Of a DNA stretch of 64,000 nucleotides, positions 1 through 7,372 are shown in pieces (within the stretch, counting starts at the first letter, position 1; every line of letters begins with the position of its first letter). The stretch comes from Marisediminicola senii (GTDB lineage: Bacteria > Actinomycetota > Actinomycetes > Actinomycetales > Microbacteriaceae). The stretch spans positions 1 to 64,000 of the forward strand of contig NZ_JAALGE010000001.1 in the NCBI RefSeq assembly GCF_011057645.1. Direction: 5' to 3'. A program made the position numbers and the translations under genes. The notes beneath the pieces are model-generated. The model saw nothing but the letters and a program-made list of their open reading frames with translations, ran no database searches and was not told where the DNA came from.

Positions 1-1173
1 TCCTGTGCGGGGCGTGTGGGGGGGGTCGGTGCCCGCGTTGCCCGGGCCGCGCGGGGGGGGGCGGGCGGGGCGCCCCGGTGTCTTGCGTGCGTTGGGCGGG
101 TGCCCCTCGGCGGTCACGATGCGCTCGCCCCCGCCGATGAATGCGTCGGAACGGCGGGCGAGGGCCGGTGGTCCGCTGAACGCGAGGTCGTCGGCATAGC
201 GCGTGTAGGTGGCATCCACTCTCTCTGCCCACGCCGACAGGCGCGCGTCGAGTCGGCGAACGCTGAGGTTGGCGAGCATCGGGGAGGTCGGGGCGCCCTG
301 CGGGAGGTGTGCCGCCGCGAGGGCACGTCGCGCCGCGAACCTCTCGTCGGCGTCGCCTCCGGAAGGCATGGCCGCGATGACCCGTGGTGGCACCGCGTGC
401 GTGCAGAGGCCGGTGATGGCGTGCGCGACCGCTTCGGGGTACCCGGCGCGGCGGAGGGTCGCGTAGACGCGGCCGGCGGTGACGCGGGAGAAGAACGTCG
501 AGAGGTCGAGGGCGATCACCACCGCGGCGCCGGTGTGGCGGGCGGCGCCGGTGATCGCGCTGCGCCCCGGAACGAACCCGTGCGCCGCGCCATGGACCGG
601 CAGGGGGCCCAGCAGCTCGGCGAGTACCGTGCGCTGGACGGCGACCAGGCGTGACCCCGGCACCTCGAGCAAACGTGGGGTGCGCTGCGGTCGTGTCCGC
701 CACTCGTGCCGGTAGTGCTGCAGGCGGGTGTCGGTCGCGCGCCGGGTGTAGTGCCGTCGGTCGGCGAACCAGTCGAGCTCCCCCGGCGTGAGGCCGAGCA
801 GGTCGGCGAGGTCGTCGAGCCCGTCGACGCGCGGAACCGCGGGCGTCGCGGGCACGGCCCGGGCGGCGACCAGCACGCGGTGCTCGATCCGGATCGGCGT
901 ACGGCGGTCGTGGGCGGCGACGACGGCGAGGCCGAATGCCGCTGTCATCTCGACGAAGTCACCGAGTTCGCGGGGGGCGTCGACCGGTGGGCGCCGGTAG
1001 GCCGCGAGGGTCTCGCGGACCAGGGGCGGCAACCAGCGGCGGCGCGCCCCGAGCACGTGGGCACCCGCGGCGACGAGGTCGCGCTCTGTCCACGCATCCG
1101 CGGCCAGGAATGCACCGGCGAGGGCCGAAGCGACGTCTGCCGTCGACGAGTGCGGCGTGTGCCCGCGGATCAC
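1..1173 (-). CDS. retron-type reverse transcriptase (C-terminus beyond window)
   Basis: RNA-directed DNA polymerase of the retron/group-II-like family. Translating the minus strand from GTG 1173 gives 391 open codons to the window edge. Visible motifs in order are AHGFVPGRS (~197-205), a region-X-like GAARH (209-213, where retron RTs usually have NAxxH), the region-A aspartate in ALDLSTFF (~223), LPQGAPTSP (~290-298) and the catalytic TRYADDLAFSG with YADD at ~326-329. About 110-150 residues of helical, family-specific sequence precede the RT core. After the region D lysine (KT, ~364) the sequence turns into Pro/Arg-rich text unlike the family, next to G-homopolymers at 18-25 and 53-61, so a frameshift or poor sequence is likely there. 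GTG 1173 is the only plausible in-frame start below the inverted repeat; no strong RBS is seen. The msr-msd-like RNA lies just upstream. Any effector gene or domain would lie left of the window. Confidence 0.9.
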   Translation of the reverse strand, partial: MIRGHTPHSSTADVASALAGAFLAADAWTERDLVAAGAHVLGARRRWLPPLVRETLAAYRRPPVDAPRELGDFVEMTAAFGLAVVAAHDRRTPIRIEHRVLVAARAVPATPAVPRVDGLDDLADLLGLTPGELDWFADRRHYTRRATDTRLQHYRHEWRTRPQRTPRLLEVPGSRLVAVQRTVLAELLGPLPVHGAAHGFVPGRSAITGAARHTGAAVVIALDLSTFFSRVTAGRVYATLRRAGYPEAVAHAITGLCTHAVPPRVIAAMPSGGDADERFAARRALAAAHLPQGAPTSPMLANLSVRRLDARLSAWAERVDATYTRYADDLAFSGPPALARRSDAFIGGGERIVTAEGHPPNARKTPGRPARPPPRGPGNAGTDPPHTPRTG

Positions 1174-1185
1174 GGCGTGGGCCCG

Positions 1186-1239
1186 CCCTGGTTCGCCTGC
1201 CTGGCCCGAGTGGCTCGGCTGACCCGATTGGCCCGCCTG
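1186..1239 (-). repeat. 9-nt-period tandem repeat in RT leader
   Basis: Six degenerate 9-base units (pattern CAG-xxx-GGC on the minus strand) lie between the msr-msd-like segment and the RT start codon. The frame is open through them, but no ATG or GTG lies upstream, so they are probably untranslated leader. No function is known. Confidence 0.55.
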
Positions 1240-1284
1240 GCACAGGGCAGCCAGCGGGGGATGGACGTGCCACCGGACGGATAA

Positions 1285-1451
1285 GTGCGACGGCTTTCGG
1301 ACGACTCGTCCGTTCGTGCGGGCGCACGGCTGCGCGAAGCGCAGGGCCGCGCCCGCGGCGCTCGTTCCATCTCGGCCTGCGTGCCCCGGGGTAACCCCGG
1401 AGAGGCGGGCACCGCTCGGGTACCTGCCACCTCGTTCGAAAGCCGTCGCAC
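1285..1451 (-). ncRNA. candidate retron msr-msd RNA
   Basis: The segment is bounded by a perfect 15-bp inverted repeat (1285-1299 against 1437-1451, GTGCGACGGCTTTCG on the minus-strand 5' side). It extends by four more pairs after one mismatch, as a1/a2 repeats do in retrons. Inside, reading the minus strand, are a hairpin GGTACC/GGTGCC (1424-1419 with 1413-1408, with further pairs outside), a hairpin CCGGGG-TTA-CCCCGG (1400-1386), and a long two-part hairpin GCGGGCGC...GCGCCCGC (1356-1318) with inner stem CTGCGC/GCGCAG. This would be msr with two stems followed by an msd stem. It is immediately upstream of, and co-oriented with, the reverse transcriptase. The priming guanosine is probably just after a1 (about 1427-1436). 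Structure and position are seen; the retron assignment is inferred. Confidence 0.65.
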
Positions 1452-1540
1452 GGCCCCACGCTAACGGCTGCCCCCGACCGTGGCTATTGGTCACGTCTTC
1501 ACGGCGACGTGGCGCCCGGCCAGCGGCATCCACTAGTCTA

Positions 1541-1559
1541 TTGATAACGAAACTCATTA
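1541..1559 (-). promoter_or_regulatory. predicted Zur box upstream of znuA
   Basis: On the minus strand this 19-mer reads TAATGAGTTTCGTTATCAA. It matches the site at 3619-3637 at 14 of 19 positions (shared form TAATGAGWWTCRKWATCAA) and resembles Fur/Zur operators. It lies 21 bp before the znuA start, and zur is in the same cluster, so zinc-dependent repression is the natural reading. Confidence 0.6.
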
Positions 1560-1580
1560 CCGCCTCTCTGGAAAGCCCTC

Positions 1581-2723
1581 ATGCGCCTCACCCGATCCCC
1601 CCGTGTAGCCCTTTCCGCCGGACGTCGCGTCGCCATCGTCGGCGGCATCGCCGCGATCGCCCTGACCGTCACCGGGTGCGCCCCGACCGGCCAAGACCCC
1701 GATTCGACGGATGCCGCAGCCGGCAGTGACCTCGTGCAGGTTGTCGCCTCGACCGACGTCTACGGCGACATCGCATCGCGGATCGGCGGCGACCACGTCG
1801 AGGTGACCTCGATCATCTCCGGCGCCGCGCAGGATCCGCACAGCTACGAGGCCACCGCGCGCGACCAGCTCGCCCTCTCGAACGCCCAGCTCGTTGTCGA
1901 GAACGGCGGCGGCTACGACCCGTTCATCGACACCATGCTGGGCGCGTCGGGCAGCGACGACGTCGTCGTGGTCACGGCCACCGACGCGTCTGGCCTCCTC
2001 GACGATGACGGACACACCGAGGACGAGCACGCGGGCGACGAGCACGCCGACGACGCCGCTGCGGAAGGCGATGCTGCGGCGGTCGATGACGGCCACACCG
2101 AGGACGACCACGCCGACGACGAGCATGCTGGTGAGGAGCACGCGGCAGACGACCACGCCGGCGAGGAGCATGCCGAAGACGACGGTCACGGCCACGTCGA
2201 GGGGTTCAACGAGCACGTCTGGTACAGCTTCTCGGCCGTCGAGGCGGTCGCGCGTGAGATCGCCGACCAGCTGGCCGCGATCGACGCCGACAATGCCGAT
2301 GCCTACGAGACCCAGTACGGAGAATTCGCCACCGAGCTCGACGCCCTGCACGAGCGCGCGCACGAGTTCGAGGCCGTCGCCGCCGGCCGGGGCGTCGCGA
2401 TCACCGAACCGGTGCCGTCGTACCTGCTCGCCGACATGGGCTTCGAGAACATGACGCCCGATGAATTCTCCGAGGCTATCGAAGAGGGGACGGATGTCGC
2501 GCCCGCCGTTCTGCAGCAGACCCTCGCGCTGTTCTCCGACGATGCGGTGGCACTGCTCGCCTACAACTCCCAGACCGCGGGCCCCGAGACCGAGCAGGTG
2601 CGCGACGCTGCCGACGAGGCCGGTATAGCGATCGTCGACCTGACCGAGACGCTGCCCGACGGCGAGGACTACCTCTCCTGGATGTCGTCCAACATCGACC
2701 AGATCGAGGCCGCCCTCGGCTAG
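1581..2723 (+). CDS. znuA: zinc ABC transporter substrate-binding lipoprotein
   Basis: Extracytoplasmic metal-binding protein of the ZnuA/TroA cluster A-1 family, delivering Zn2+ to ZnuBC. The 380 residues begin with a lipoprotein signal (lipobox around LTVTGC, Cys33). They contain the typical segments DVYGDIASRIGGDHV, QDPHSYEAT and a C-terminal LLAYNSQTAGPETEQVRDAA. Residues ~138-212 are a long His/Asp/Glu-rich loop (repeated DDHA, EEHA, GHTED), the flexible zinc-capturing insert that marks ZnuA rather than MntA. The start at ATG 1581 follows a GGAAAG RBS. It is separated from znuCB by a glycosylase gene on the opposite strand, but both transporter parts carry the same predicted operator. 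Confidence 0.93.
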   Translation: MRLTRSPRVALSAGRRVAIVGGIAAIALTVTGCAPTGQDPDSTDAAAGSDLVQVVASTDVYGDIASRIGGDHVEVTSIISGAAQDPHSYEATARDQLALSNAQLVVENGGGYDPFIDTMLGASGSDDVVVVTATDASGLLDDDGHTEDEHAGDEHADDAAAEGDAAAVDDGHTEDDHADDEHAGEEHAADDHAGEEHAEDDGHGHVEGFNEHVWYSFSAVEAVAREIADQLAAIDADNADAYETQYGEFATELDALHERAHEFEAVAAGRGVAITEPVPSYLLADMGFENMTPDEFSEAIEEGTDVAPAVLQQTLALFSDDAVALLAYNSQTAGPETEQVRDAADEAGIAIVDLTETLPDGEDYLSWMSSNIDQIEAALG

Positions 2724-3577
2724 GCCCCGGTCGTCCCGGGGCGAAACGTCTCAGGGCCGGACGCCTCCGTGCTGGACGCCGCGGGCGCGGCCTGGCACCG
2801 TGCACACCACCAGGTGCGCCGTCGCTCCGGGTCACCCGTGACCTCGGCCCGCACCGACACCGGTGTGCCGCACCGCAGGCACGGGCGACCGGCGCGCCCG
2901 ACGACCCAGTGCCGCTCGCCGCGGGCCGTGATGCCGGTCGTGACCTGGAACATTCCGGCGATGTGCACCGATGCCCGCAGCGACCGCGCGGCGACGGCGA
3001 CCAGGCGCGGCACGTCGACTTCTCCCACCGGCGTCCACGGGTAGTGGCCGCGCAGAAAGCACACCTCGTTCGCCCACAGGTTTCCGAGCCCGGCCATCAC
3101 GCGTTGGTCGAGCAGTGCCGCGATGACCGGCCGGCCCGGATCGAGCAGCAGGCGCCGGGCGGCGTCATCCGCATCCCAATCGGCTCGCAATGGGTCGGAC
3201 CCGAGGTGCCCGACCACGGATTTCTCGTCGCGGGTAGGCAGCAGGTCGACGACCGGCACGTCGAGACCCCACGCGGTCGGGCCGGCTGCGGTCTGCATGC
3301 GCACCCGCACCTGGGGGATGAGGCGCCGGGGGATGCTGCGCCCCGCGCCCGTCACGGTCCACGAGCCCTGCATCCGCAGATGGGTGTGCAGCGTCATGCC
3401 GCTGTCGAAACGGGTTAGCAGGTGCTTACCGTGGGTGTCGTGGCCGAGCACCCGCCACCCCGCGAGCGACGTGCCTGCAGCGGTGCCCGATCGCGTCTCG
3501 CCGGCCTCCACCAGCTGCCCGTCGAGGGGAGGTCGAAGGCGGGCCGCCAGGCGGTAGACACTGTCACCCTCTGGCAT
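2720..3577 (-). CDS. Fpg/Nei family DNA glycosylase (endonuclease VIII-like)
   Basis: Base-excision repair glycosylase/AP lyase acting on oxidised bases. The protein (285 aa) starts MPEGDSV, giving the catalytic Pro2 and Glu3; PEGD is typical of Nei/Nei2 rather than MutM. It has the helix-two-turn-helix region (LLDQRVMAGLGNLWANE) and a C-terminal zinc finger with CLRC and CARC pairs (~235-260). The stop codon overlaps that of convergent znuA by 4 bp. Upstream is a TAGGCT -10 element 6 nt before the ATG, so the transcript is probably leaderless. It seems functionally unrelated to the zinc genes around it, apart from needing zinc itself. Confidence 0.9.
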   Translation of the reverse strand: MPEGDSVYRLAARLRPPLDGQLVEAGETRSGTAAGTSLAGWRVLGHDTHGKHLLTRFDSGMTLHTHLRMQGSWTVTGAGRSIPRRLIPQVRVRMQTAAGPTAWGLDVPVVDLLPTRDEKSVVGHLGSDPLRADWDADDAARRLLLDPGRPVIAALLDQRVMAGLGNLWANEVCFLRGHYPWTPVGEVDVPRLVAVAARSLRASVHIAGMFQVTTGITARGERHWVVGRAGRPCLRCGTPVSVRAEVTGDPERRRTWWCARCQAAPAASSTEASGPETFRPGTTGA

Positions 3578-3583
3578 GGTCGC

Positions 3584-3589
3584 AGCCTA
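3584..3589 (-). promoter_or_regulatory. -10 element, leaderless Nei-like gene
   Basis: TAGGCT on the minus strand, 6 nt before the ATG at 3577, with no RBS. It is one of a dozen genes in this window with the same geometry. Confidence 0.55.
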
Positions 3590-3618
3590 CGAGTCGCCCC
3601 CGACACTCCAGCGGTCCA

Positions 3619-3637
3619 TAATGAGAATCAGAATCAA
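3619..3637 (+). promoter_or_regulatory. predicted Zur box upstream of znuC
   Basis: TAATGAGAATCAGAATCAA, sharing 14 of 19 bases with the znuA-proximal site at 1541-1559. It sits ~90 bp before the znuC start and is the likely operator of the znuCB-zur transcript. Confidence 0.6.
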
Positions 3638-3728
3638 CGCGCCGCCCGCGGGCCCGGCGCAGCGGGTAGGTCCCGCACCCCACCCGAACCACACAGCCCG
3701 CAACCACCTGCCCAGAACGGAGCCCCGC

Positions 3729-4565
3729 GTGACACCGTCGCCCGACGCATCCATTCTGAGCCTGCGCCAGGCGACGCTGTCGTTCGGTGACCGCCCACTG
3801 TGGCGGGGACTCAACCTCGAGCTCAAGGCCGGTGAGTTCCTCGCGGTGCTCGGCCCGAACGGCACCGGCAAGACCAGCCTGCTGCGCACCATCCTCGGCC
3901 AGCAGCAGCTCACCTCCGGCACCGTCGAGCTGCTCGGCGGACCGGTCGGGCGGGGCAGCCGCGACATCGGCTACATCCCGCAGCAGAAGCTGCTCGACGC
4001 CGGAACGCCGCTGCGTGCGCGCGACCTCGTGGGCTTCGGCATCAACGGGCATCGCTGGGGGCTCCCTGTCTCGAGCCGCGCCATGCGCCGCCGCGTCGAC
4101 GAGGTGCTCGAATCGGTGGGCGCATCCGACCTTGCGAATGCCTCCGTCGCGAGCCTCTCCGGGGGAGAGCAGCAGCGCATCAGAGTCGGCCAGGCCATCG
4201 CCGGCAACCCGCGCCTGTTGCTGTGCGACGAACCCCTGCTGTCGCTCGACCTGCAGTACCAGCGCGCGGTCAGCGAGCTCATCGACGAGAAACGCCGCGA
4301 GCTGAACACCGCGGTCGTCTTCGTCACCCACGATGTCAACCCGATTCTGAACATGGTCGACCGGGTGCTCTACCTCGCGGGAGGCCAGTTCAGGGTCGGC
4401 ACCCCCGACGAGGTGCTGCGCTCCGAGGTGCTGTCGTACATGTACGACACCCCGGTCGAGGTGATCCGCAGTCGCGGCCGCGTCATCGTGATCGGCGCCC
4501 CAGACGGCTACGGCGCACACGACCACGAGAATCACCATGTGCACGGAGACGGCGGCCATCACTGA
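3729..4565 (+). CDS. znuC: zinc ABC transporter ATP-binding protein
   Basis: Cytoplasmic ATPase of the ZnuABC zinc importer, 278 aa. Walker A is GPNGTGKTS (~36-44), the signature is LSGGEQQR (~140), Walker B is LLLCDEP (~160) and the switch is VTHD. The C-terminal tail is His-rich (HDHENHHVHGDGGHH), plausibly a zinc-sensing or buffering tail. The frame is open further upstream, but GTG 3729 follows a CGGAG RBS and gives the standard N-terminus. The stop and the znuB start overlap as TGATG, indicating translational coupling. Confidence 0.93.
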   Translation: MTPSPDASILSLRQATLSFGDRPLWRGLNLELKAGEFLAVLGPNGTGKTSLLRTILGQQQLTSGTVELLGGPVGRGSRDIGYIPQQKLLDAGTPLRARDLVGFGINGHRWGLPVSSRAMRRRVDEVLESVGASDLANASVASLSGGEQQRIRVGQAIAGNPRLLLCDEPLLSLDLQYQRAVSELIDEKRRELNTAVVFVTHDVNPILNMVDRVLYLAGGQFRVGTPDEVLRSEVLSYMYDTPVEVIRSRGRVIVIGAPDGYGAHDHENHHVHGDGGHH

Positions 4566-5470
4566 TGGACGACCTCTCGGGAACCCTCTTCAACTTCGAG
4601 AACTACGGCGAACTGCTCGTGCTGGTGCGCAACTCGATCTATGCCGGTGCGCTGCTCGGCATCGTCGGGGGCCTCATCGGGGTGTTCGTGATGCAGCGCG
4701 ACCTGCAGTTCGCGGTGCACGGCATCAGCGAGCTGTCGTTCGCCGGGGCATCCGCCGCCCTGCTCTTCGGGGTCAACGTGGTGGCCGGCTCGATCCTCGG
4801 GTCGCTCATCGCCGCCCTGCTCATCGGCGTGCTGGGGGTGAGGGCGCGGGAGCGCAATTCGATCGTGGCCGTGCTCATGCCGTTCGGGCTGGGGCTCGGC
4901 ATCCTCTTCCTGGCCCTGTATCCCGGCCGGAGCGCGAACCAGTTCGGCCTGCTGACCGGCCAGATCGTCTCGGTCGATAACGAGCAGCTCGGCCTGTTGG
5001 TCACCATCTCGATCGTCGTCATCATCGGGCTGTTCGTGATGTGGCGCCCGCTCAGCTTCGCCAGCGTCGACGCCGATGTCGCCCGTGCCCGCGGCCTTCC
5101 GGTGGCCGCCATCTCGATCGCCTTCATGGTGCTGCTCGGGCTGGCGGTTGCGGTCTCGATCCAGATCGTCGGCGCCCTGCTGGTGCTCGCGCTGCTGGTG
5201 ACCCCGGCCGCCGCCGCCATGCGGGTGACGGCATCCCCGTTCCTCACCCCGCTGCTGGCCGTGCTGTTCGCCGTGGTGTCGATGGTCGGCGGCATCCTGC
5301 TCGCCATCGGTGGCGGGTTGCCGATCAGCCCCTTCGTGACCACCATCTCGTTCCTCATCTACGTCCTCTGTCGTGTCATCGGCTGGCAGCAGCAGCGGTC
5401 GGGATCACGCGGGGAGCGCACCGTCTCGCCCGGGAGGGCCGCAGGCCCAACGGTTAGGCTTTCGGAATGA
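4565..5470 (+). CDS. znuB: zinc ABC transporter permease
   Basis: Integral membrane subunit (301 aa, about 8 hydrophobic segments) of the ABC-3 family that forms the zinc channel with ZnuC. Diagnostic segments are GISELSFAGASAALLFG near residue 55 and the LLVTPAAAAMRV stretch (~215). It overlaps znuC (TGATG) and zur (ATGA), so the three are one operon. The start is fixed by the overlap. Confidence 0.93.
   Translation: MDDLSGTLFNFENYGELLVLVRNSIYAGALLGIVGGLIGVFVMQRDLQFAVHGISELSFAGASAALLFGVNVVAGSILGSLIAALLIGVLGVRARERNSIVAVLMPFGLGLGILFLALYPGRSANQFGLLTGQIVSVDNEQLGLLVTISIVVIIGLFVMWRPLSFASVDADVARARGLPVAAISIAFMVLLGLAVAVSIQIVGALLVLALLVTPAAAAMRVTASPFLTPLLAVLFAVVSMVGGILLAIGGGLPISPFVTTISFLIYVLCRVIGWQQQRSGSRGERTVSPGRAAGPTVRLSE
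5455..5460 (+). promoter_or_regulatory. internal -10 element for zur
   Basis: TAGGCT lies 6 nt before the zur ATG, inside the last codons of znuB. It would let zur be expressed as a leaderless mRNA independently of the znuCB promoter. Confidence 0.5.
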
Positions 5471-5895
5471 AACGCAACACCTGGCAGCGCGAGGCGGTGC
5501 GCGAGGCCCTCGGCACCAACGAGGGATTCGTCAGCGCGCAGAGCCTGCATTCCACGCTGCGCGAGACCGGGTCGTCCATCGGCCTCGCCACCGTCTACCG
5601 GGCGCTCGCCGATCTCGCAGTCGAGGGCGAAGCCGACTCGCTGCAGTCCGACCAGGGAGAAAGCCTGTACCGGGCGTGCACGCCGGGGCAGCACCACCAC
5701 CACCTGATCTGCCGCAACTGCGGGCTCACCGTCGAGATCGAGGCAGACGCTGTCGAGGCGTGGGCACACAGGGTCGCCGCCGACAACGGTTTCACCCAGG
5801 CCAGCCACGTCGTCGACGTATTCGGTCTCTGCGCCACGTGCACCGCACAGGCAGCCGCCGCGCAGGTTGCCCCCGCGCCCGCGAGCCCGTTATGA
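5467..5895 (+). CDS. zur: Fur family transcriptional regulator, likely zinc sensor Zur
   Basis: Metal-dependent repressor of 142 aa. The N-terminal winged helix (QREAVREAL ... TVYRALADLA) is followed by the dimerisation/metal domain with HHHHLICRNCG and a second pair CATC, the four-cysteine structural zinc site of the family. Its place directly after znuB and before zinc-independent ribosomal proteins argues for Zur rather than Fur. The predicted operators at 1541 and 3619 are its likely targets. No similar box was seen before rpmB, which may depend on readthrough or its own promoter. Confidence 0.88.
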   Translation: MKRNTWQREAVREALGTNEGFVSAQSLHSTLRETGSSIGLATVYRALADLAVEGEADSLQSDQGESLYRACTPGQHHHHLICRNCGLTVEIEADAVEAWAHRVAADNGFTQASHVVDVFGLCATCTAQAAAAQVAPAPASPL

Positions 5896-6060
5896 TTGGC
5901 GGTTGGCGCGCGGGATCTCCGCTCGCCCTGTACGCACATCCCCTCTGAATCGCTCCTCACGGAGCGAATCCGCCTCTCGCGAGGTGCCGGTCGGATGGTG
6001 CGTGCCGACAAGAGACCTTGGGTAGGGCGTTCGCGCCCTACGGTATCGATGGAGGAAACC

Positions 6061-6297
6061 ATGGCAGCAACCTGCCAGGTGACAGGAGCCATTCCCGGCT
6101 TCGGTCACAACATCTCGCACTCGCACCGGCGCACGAAGCGCCGCTTCGACCCGAACGTGCAGAAGAAGACGTACTACGTGCCGTCGCTTCGCCGCAATGT
6201 CACCCTGACGCTCAGCGCCAAGGGAATCAAGGTCATCGATGCCCGTGGCATCGAGTCCGTCGTGAAGGACATCCTCGGACGCGGGGTGAAGATCTAA
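6061..6297 (+). CDS. rpmB: 50S ribosomal protein L28, zinc-independent form
   Basis: Large-subunit protein, 78 aa from the ATG after GGAGGAAACC. It carries the L28 core [20 protein letters not shown] and [12 protein letters not shown]. Only one cysteine (residue 5) is present where zinc-binding L28 has paired cysteines, so this is the C-minus form. It starts a tight rpmB-rpmG-rpsN cluster (TAATG overlap with rpmG). Such sets can replace zinc-containing paralogues under zinc limitation, but many Microbacteriaceae have this as the only copy. Confidence 0.93.
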   Translation: MAATCQVTGAIPGFGHNISHSHRRTKRRFDPNVQKKTYYVPSLRRNVTLTLSAKGIKVIDARGIESVVKDILGRGVKI

Positions 6298-6464
6298 TGG
6301 CGAAGCAGCATGACGTACGCCCGATCATCAAGCTCCGTTCGACGGCCGGCACCGGATACACCTACGTTACGAAGAAGAACCGCCGTAACGACCCCGATCG
6401 ACTCGTGCTGAAGAAGTACGACCCCGTTGTGCGCAGGCACGTCGAATTCCGCGAGGAGCGCTAA
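6297..6464 (+). CDS. rpmG: 50S ribosomal protein L33, zinc-independent form
   Basis: Small basic protein of 55 aa with the L33 core [21 protein letters not shown]. It has no cysteine at all, whereas zinc-type L33 has four. Its start overlaps the rpmB stop (TAATG). Same cluster and reasoning as rpmB. Confidence 0.93.
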   Translation: MAKQHDVRPIIKLRSTAGTGYTYVTKKNRRNDPDRLVLKKYDPVVRRHVEFREER

Positions 6465-6466
6465 CC

Positions 6467-6772
6467 ATGGCGAAGAAGAGCAAGATCGCAAAGAACGAGC
6501 AGCGTCTCGTCATCGTCAACCGCTACGCGGCCAAGCGCCTCGAGCTGAAGAAGGCACTCGTTGACCCCGCGTCGACGGACGCCCAGCGCGAAGAGGCCCG
6601 CCTCGGCCTGCAGAAGCTTCCCCGCGACGCTTCGCCCGTGCGCCTGCGCGGCCGCGACGCGATCGACGGACGCCCCCGTGGATACCTCAAGCAGTTCGGT
6701 ATCTCGCGTGTGCGCTTCCGCGACATGGCGCACCGGGGCGAATTGCCCGGAATCACCAAGTCAAGCTGGTAA
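6467..6772 (+). CDS. rpsN: 30S ribosomal protein S14, long zinc-independent form
   Basis: Small-subunit head protein of 101 aa, the length of the long S14 type rather than the ~61-aa zinc-ribbon type. It ends with the conserved [20 protein letters not shown] and [13 protein letters not shown] segments and has no cysteines. It is two bases downstream of rpmG. A hairpin terminator follows at 6781-6809. Confidence 0.93.
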   Translation: MAKKSKIAKNEQRLVIVNRYAAKRLELKKALVDPASTDAQREEARLGLQKLPRDASPVRLRGRDAIDGRPRGYLKQFGISRVRFRDMAHRGELPGITKSSW

Positions 6773-6780
6773 ATTACAGG

Positions 6781-6809
6781 CGGTTCGCCGGGTTCCTACC
6801 CGGAAACCG
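6781..6809 (+). terminator. hairpin after rpsN
   Basis: Stem of CGGTT + CCGGGT pairing with ACCCGG + AACCG (11 bp, loop TCCT). No long T-run follows, so it is a probable but not certain intrinsic terminator separating the ribosomal cluster from the HU gene. Confidence 0.5.
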
Positions 6810-6901
6810 GAGAACTATCCTTCAGCTCCCGCCAGTGCCGAATGGCATCACGCCGAATGGCGCAGGCGCGTGCTGTACCGATCGTCCGAGGAGGACACCG
6901 A

Positions 6902-7186
6902 ATGGCTGACACATTGAACCGTACCGAGCTCGTCGCGGCAGTAGCTGCAGAGTCCGGCCAGAGCCAGGCCGCCGTCAACGGCGTTCTCGACGCGCTCTTC
7001 TCCACCCTCGCCTCGTCCGTCAGCGACGGCACGAAGGTCACCATCCCGGGTTGGATCGCCGTCGAGCGCACCCACCGCGCCGCCCGCGCGGGGCGCAACC
7101 CCTCCACCGGCGAGGCGATCGAGATCGCTGCCGGATACGGCGTCAAGGTCAGCGCTGGCAGCAAGCTGAAGGCTGCGGTCAAGTAA
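6902..7186 (+). CDS. HU family DNA-binding protein
   Basis: Nucleoid-associated histone-like protein of 94 aa. The family pattern NRTELVAAVAAESGQSQAAV, VTIPGWIAVERTHRAARAGRNP and a Lys-rich end are clear. It lacks the long Lys/Ala tail of mycobacterial HupB. ATG 6902 is chosen because GAGGAGG lies just upstream; an in-frame start 60 bases earlier has no RBS. A strong hairpin terminator follows. Confidence 0.9.
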   Translation: MADTLNRTELVAAVAAESGQSQAAVNGVLDALFSTLASSVSDGTKVTIPGWIAVERTHRAARAGRNPSTGEAIEIAAGYGVKVSAGSKLKAAVK

Positions 7187-7206
7187 CCGCCTTCTCACCA
7201 CGTCCG

Positions 7207-7240
7207 ATGAGGATGGCGCCCGCGAGGGTGCCATCCTCAT
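7207..7240 (+). terminator. intrinsic terminator after HU gene
   Basis: A perfect 11-bp stem ATGAGGATGGC / GCCATCCTCAT with a 12-base loop lies 20 bases after the HU stop. Confidence 0.75.
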
Positions 7241-7359
7241 TGCTCGTTAACCGGCGAAACACCTGGGCGTCGGCGCCAGGCGAGGGAGCCGAACCCGGCG
7301 AAACCGACGAAACCGGCACCCGGGGCGCTCGCTCGTCGCCCGCCCCCAGCTTGCTCGCC

Positions 7360-7365
7360 TAGGGT
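7360..7365 (+). promoter_or_regulatory. -10 element, leaderless ctaG-like gene
   Basis: TAGGGT lies 7 nt before GTG 7373, with no RBS. Confidence 0.5.
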
Positions 7366-7372
7366 TATCAGC

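Noticed and set aside
16-1284. Long plus-strand open frames over the reverse transcriptase and retron RNA
   Set aside because: They are shadows of the minus-strand RT frame. They have Arg/Gly/Asp-heavy composition without domains, while the minus strand shows all RT motifs.
1581-2363. Minus-strand 268-codon frame over znuA
   Set aside because: Antisense reading of the His/Asp-rich znuA; Val/Gly-rich with no family resemblance.
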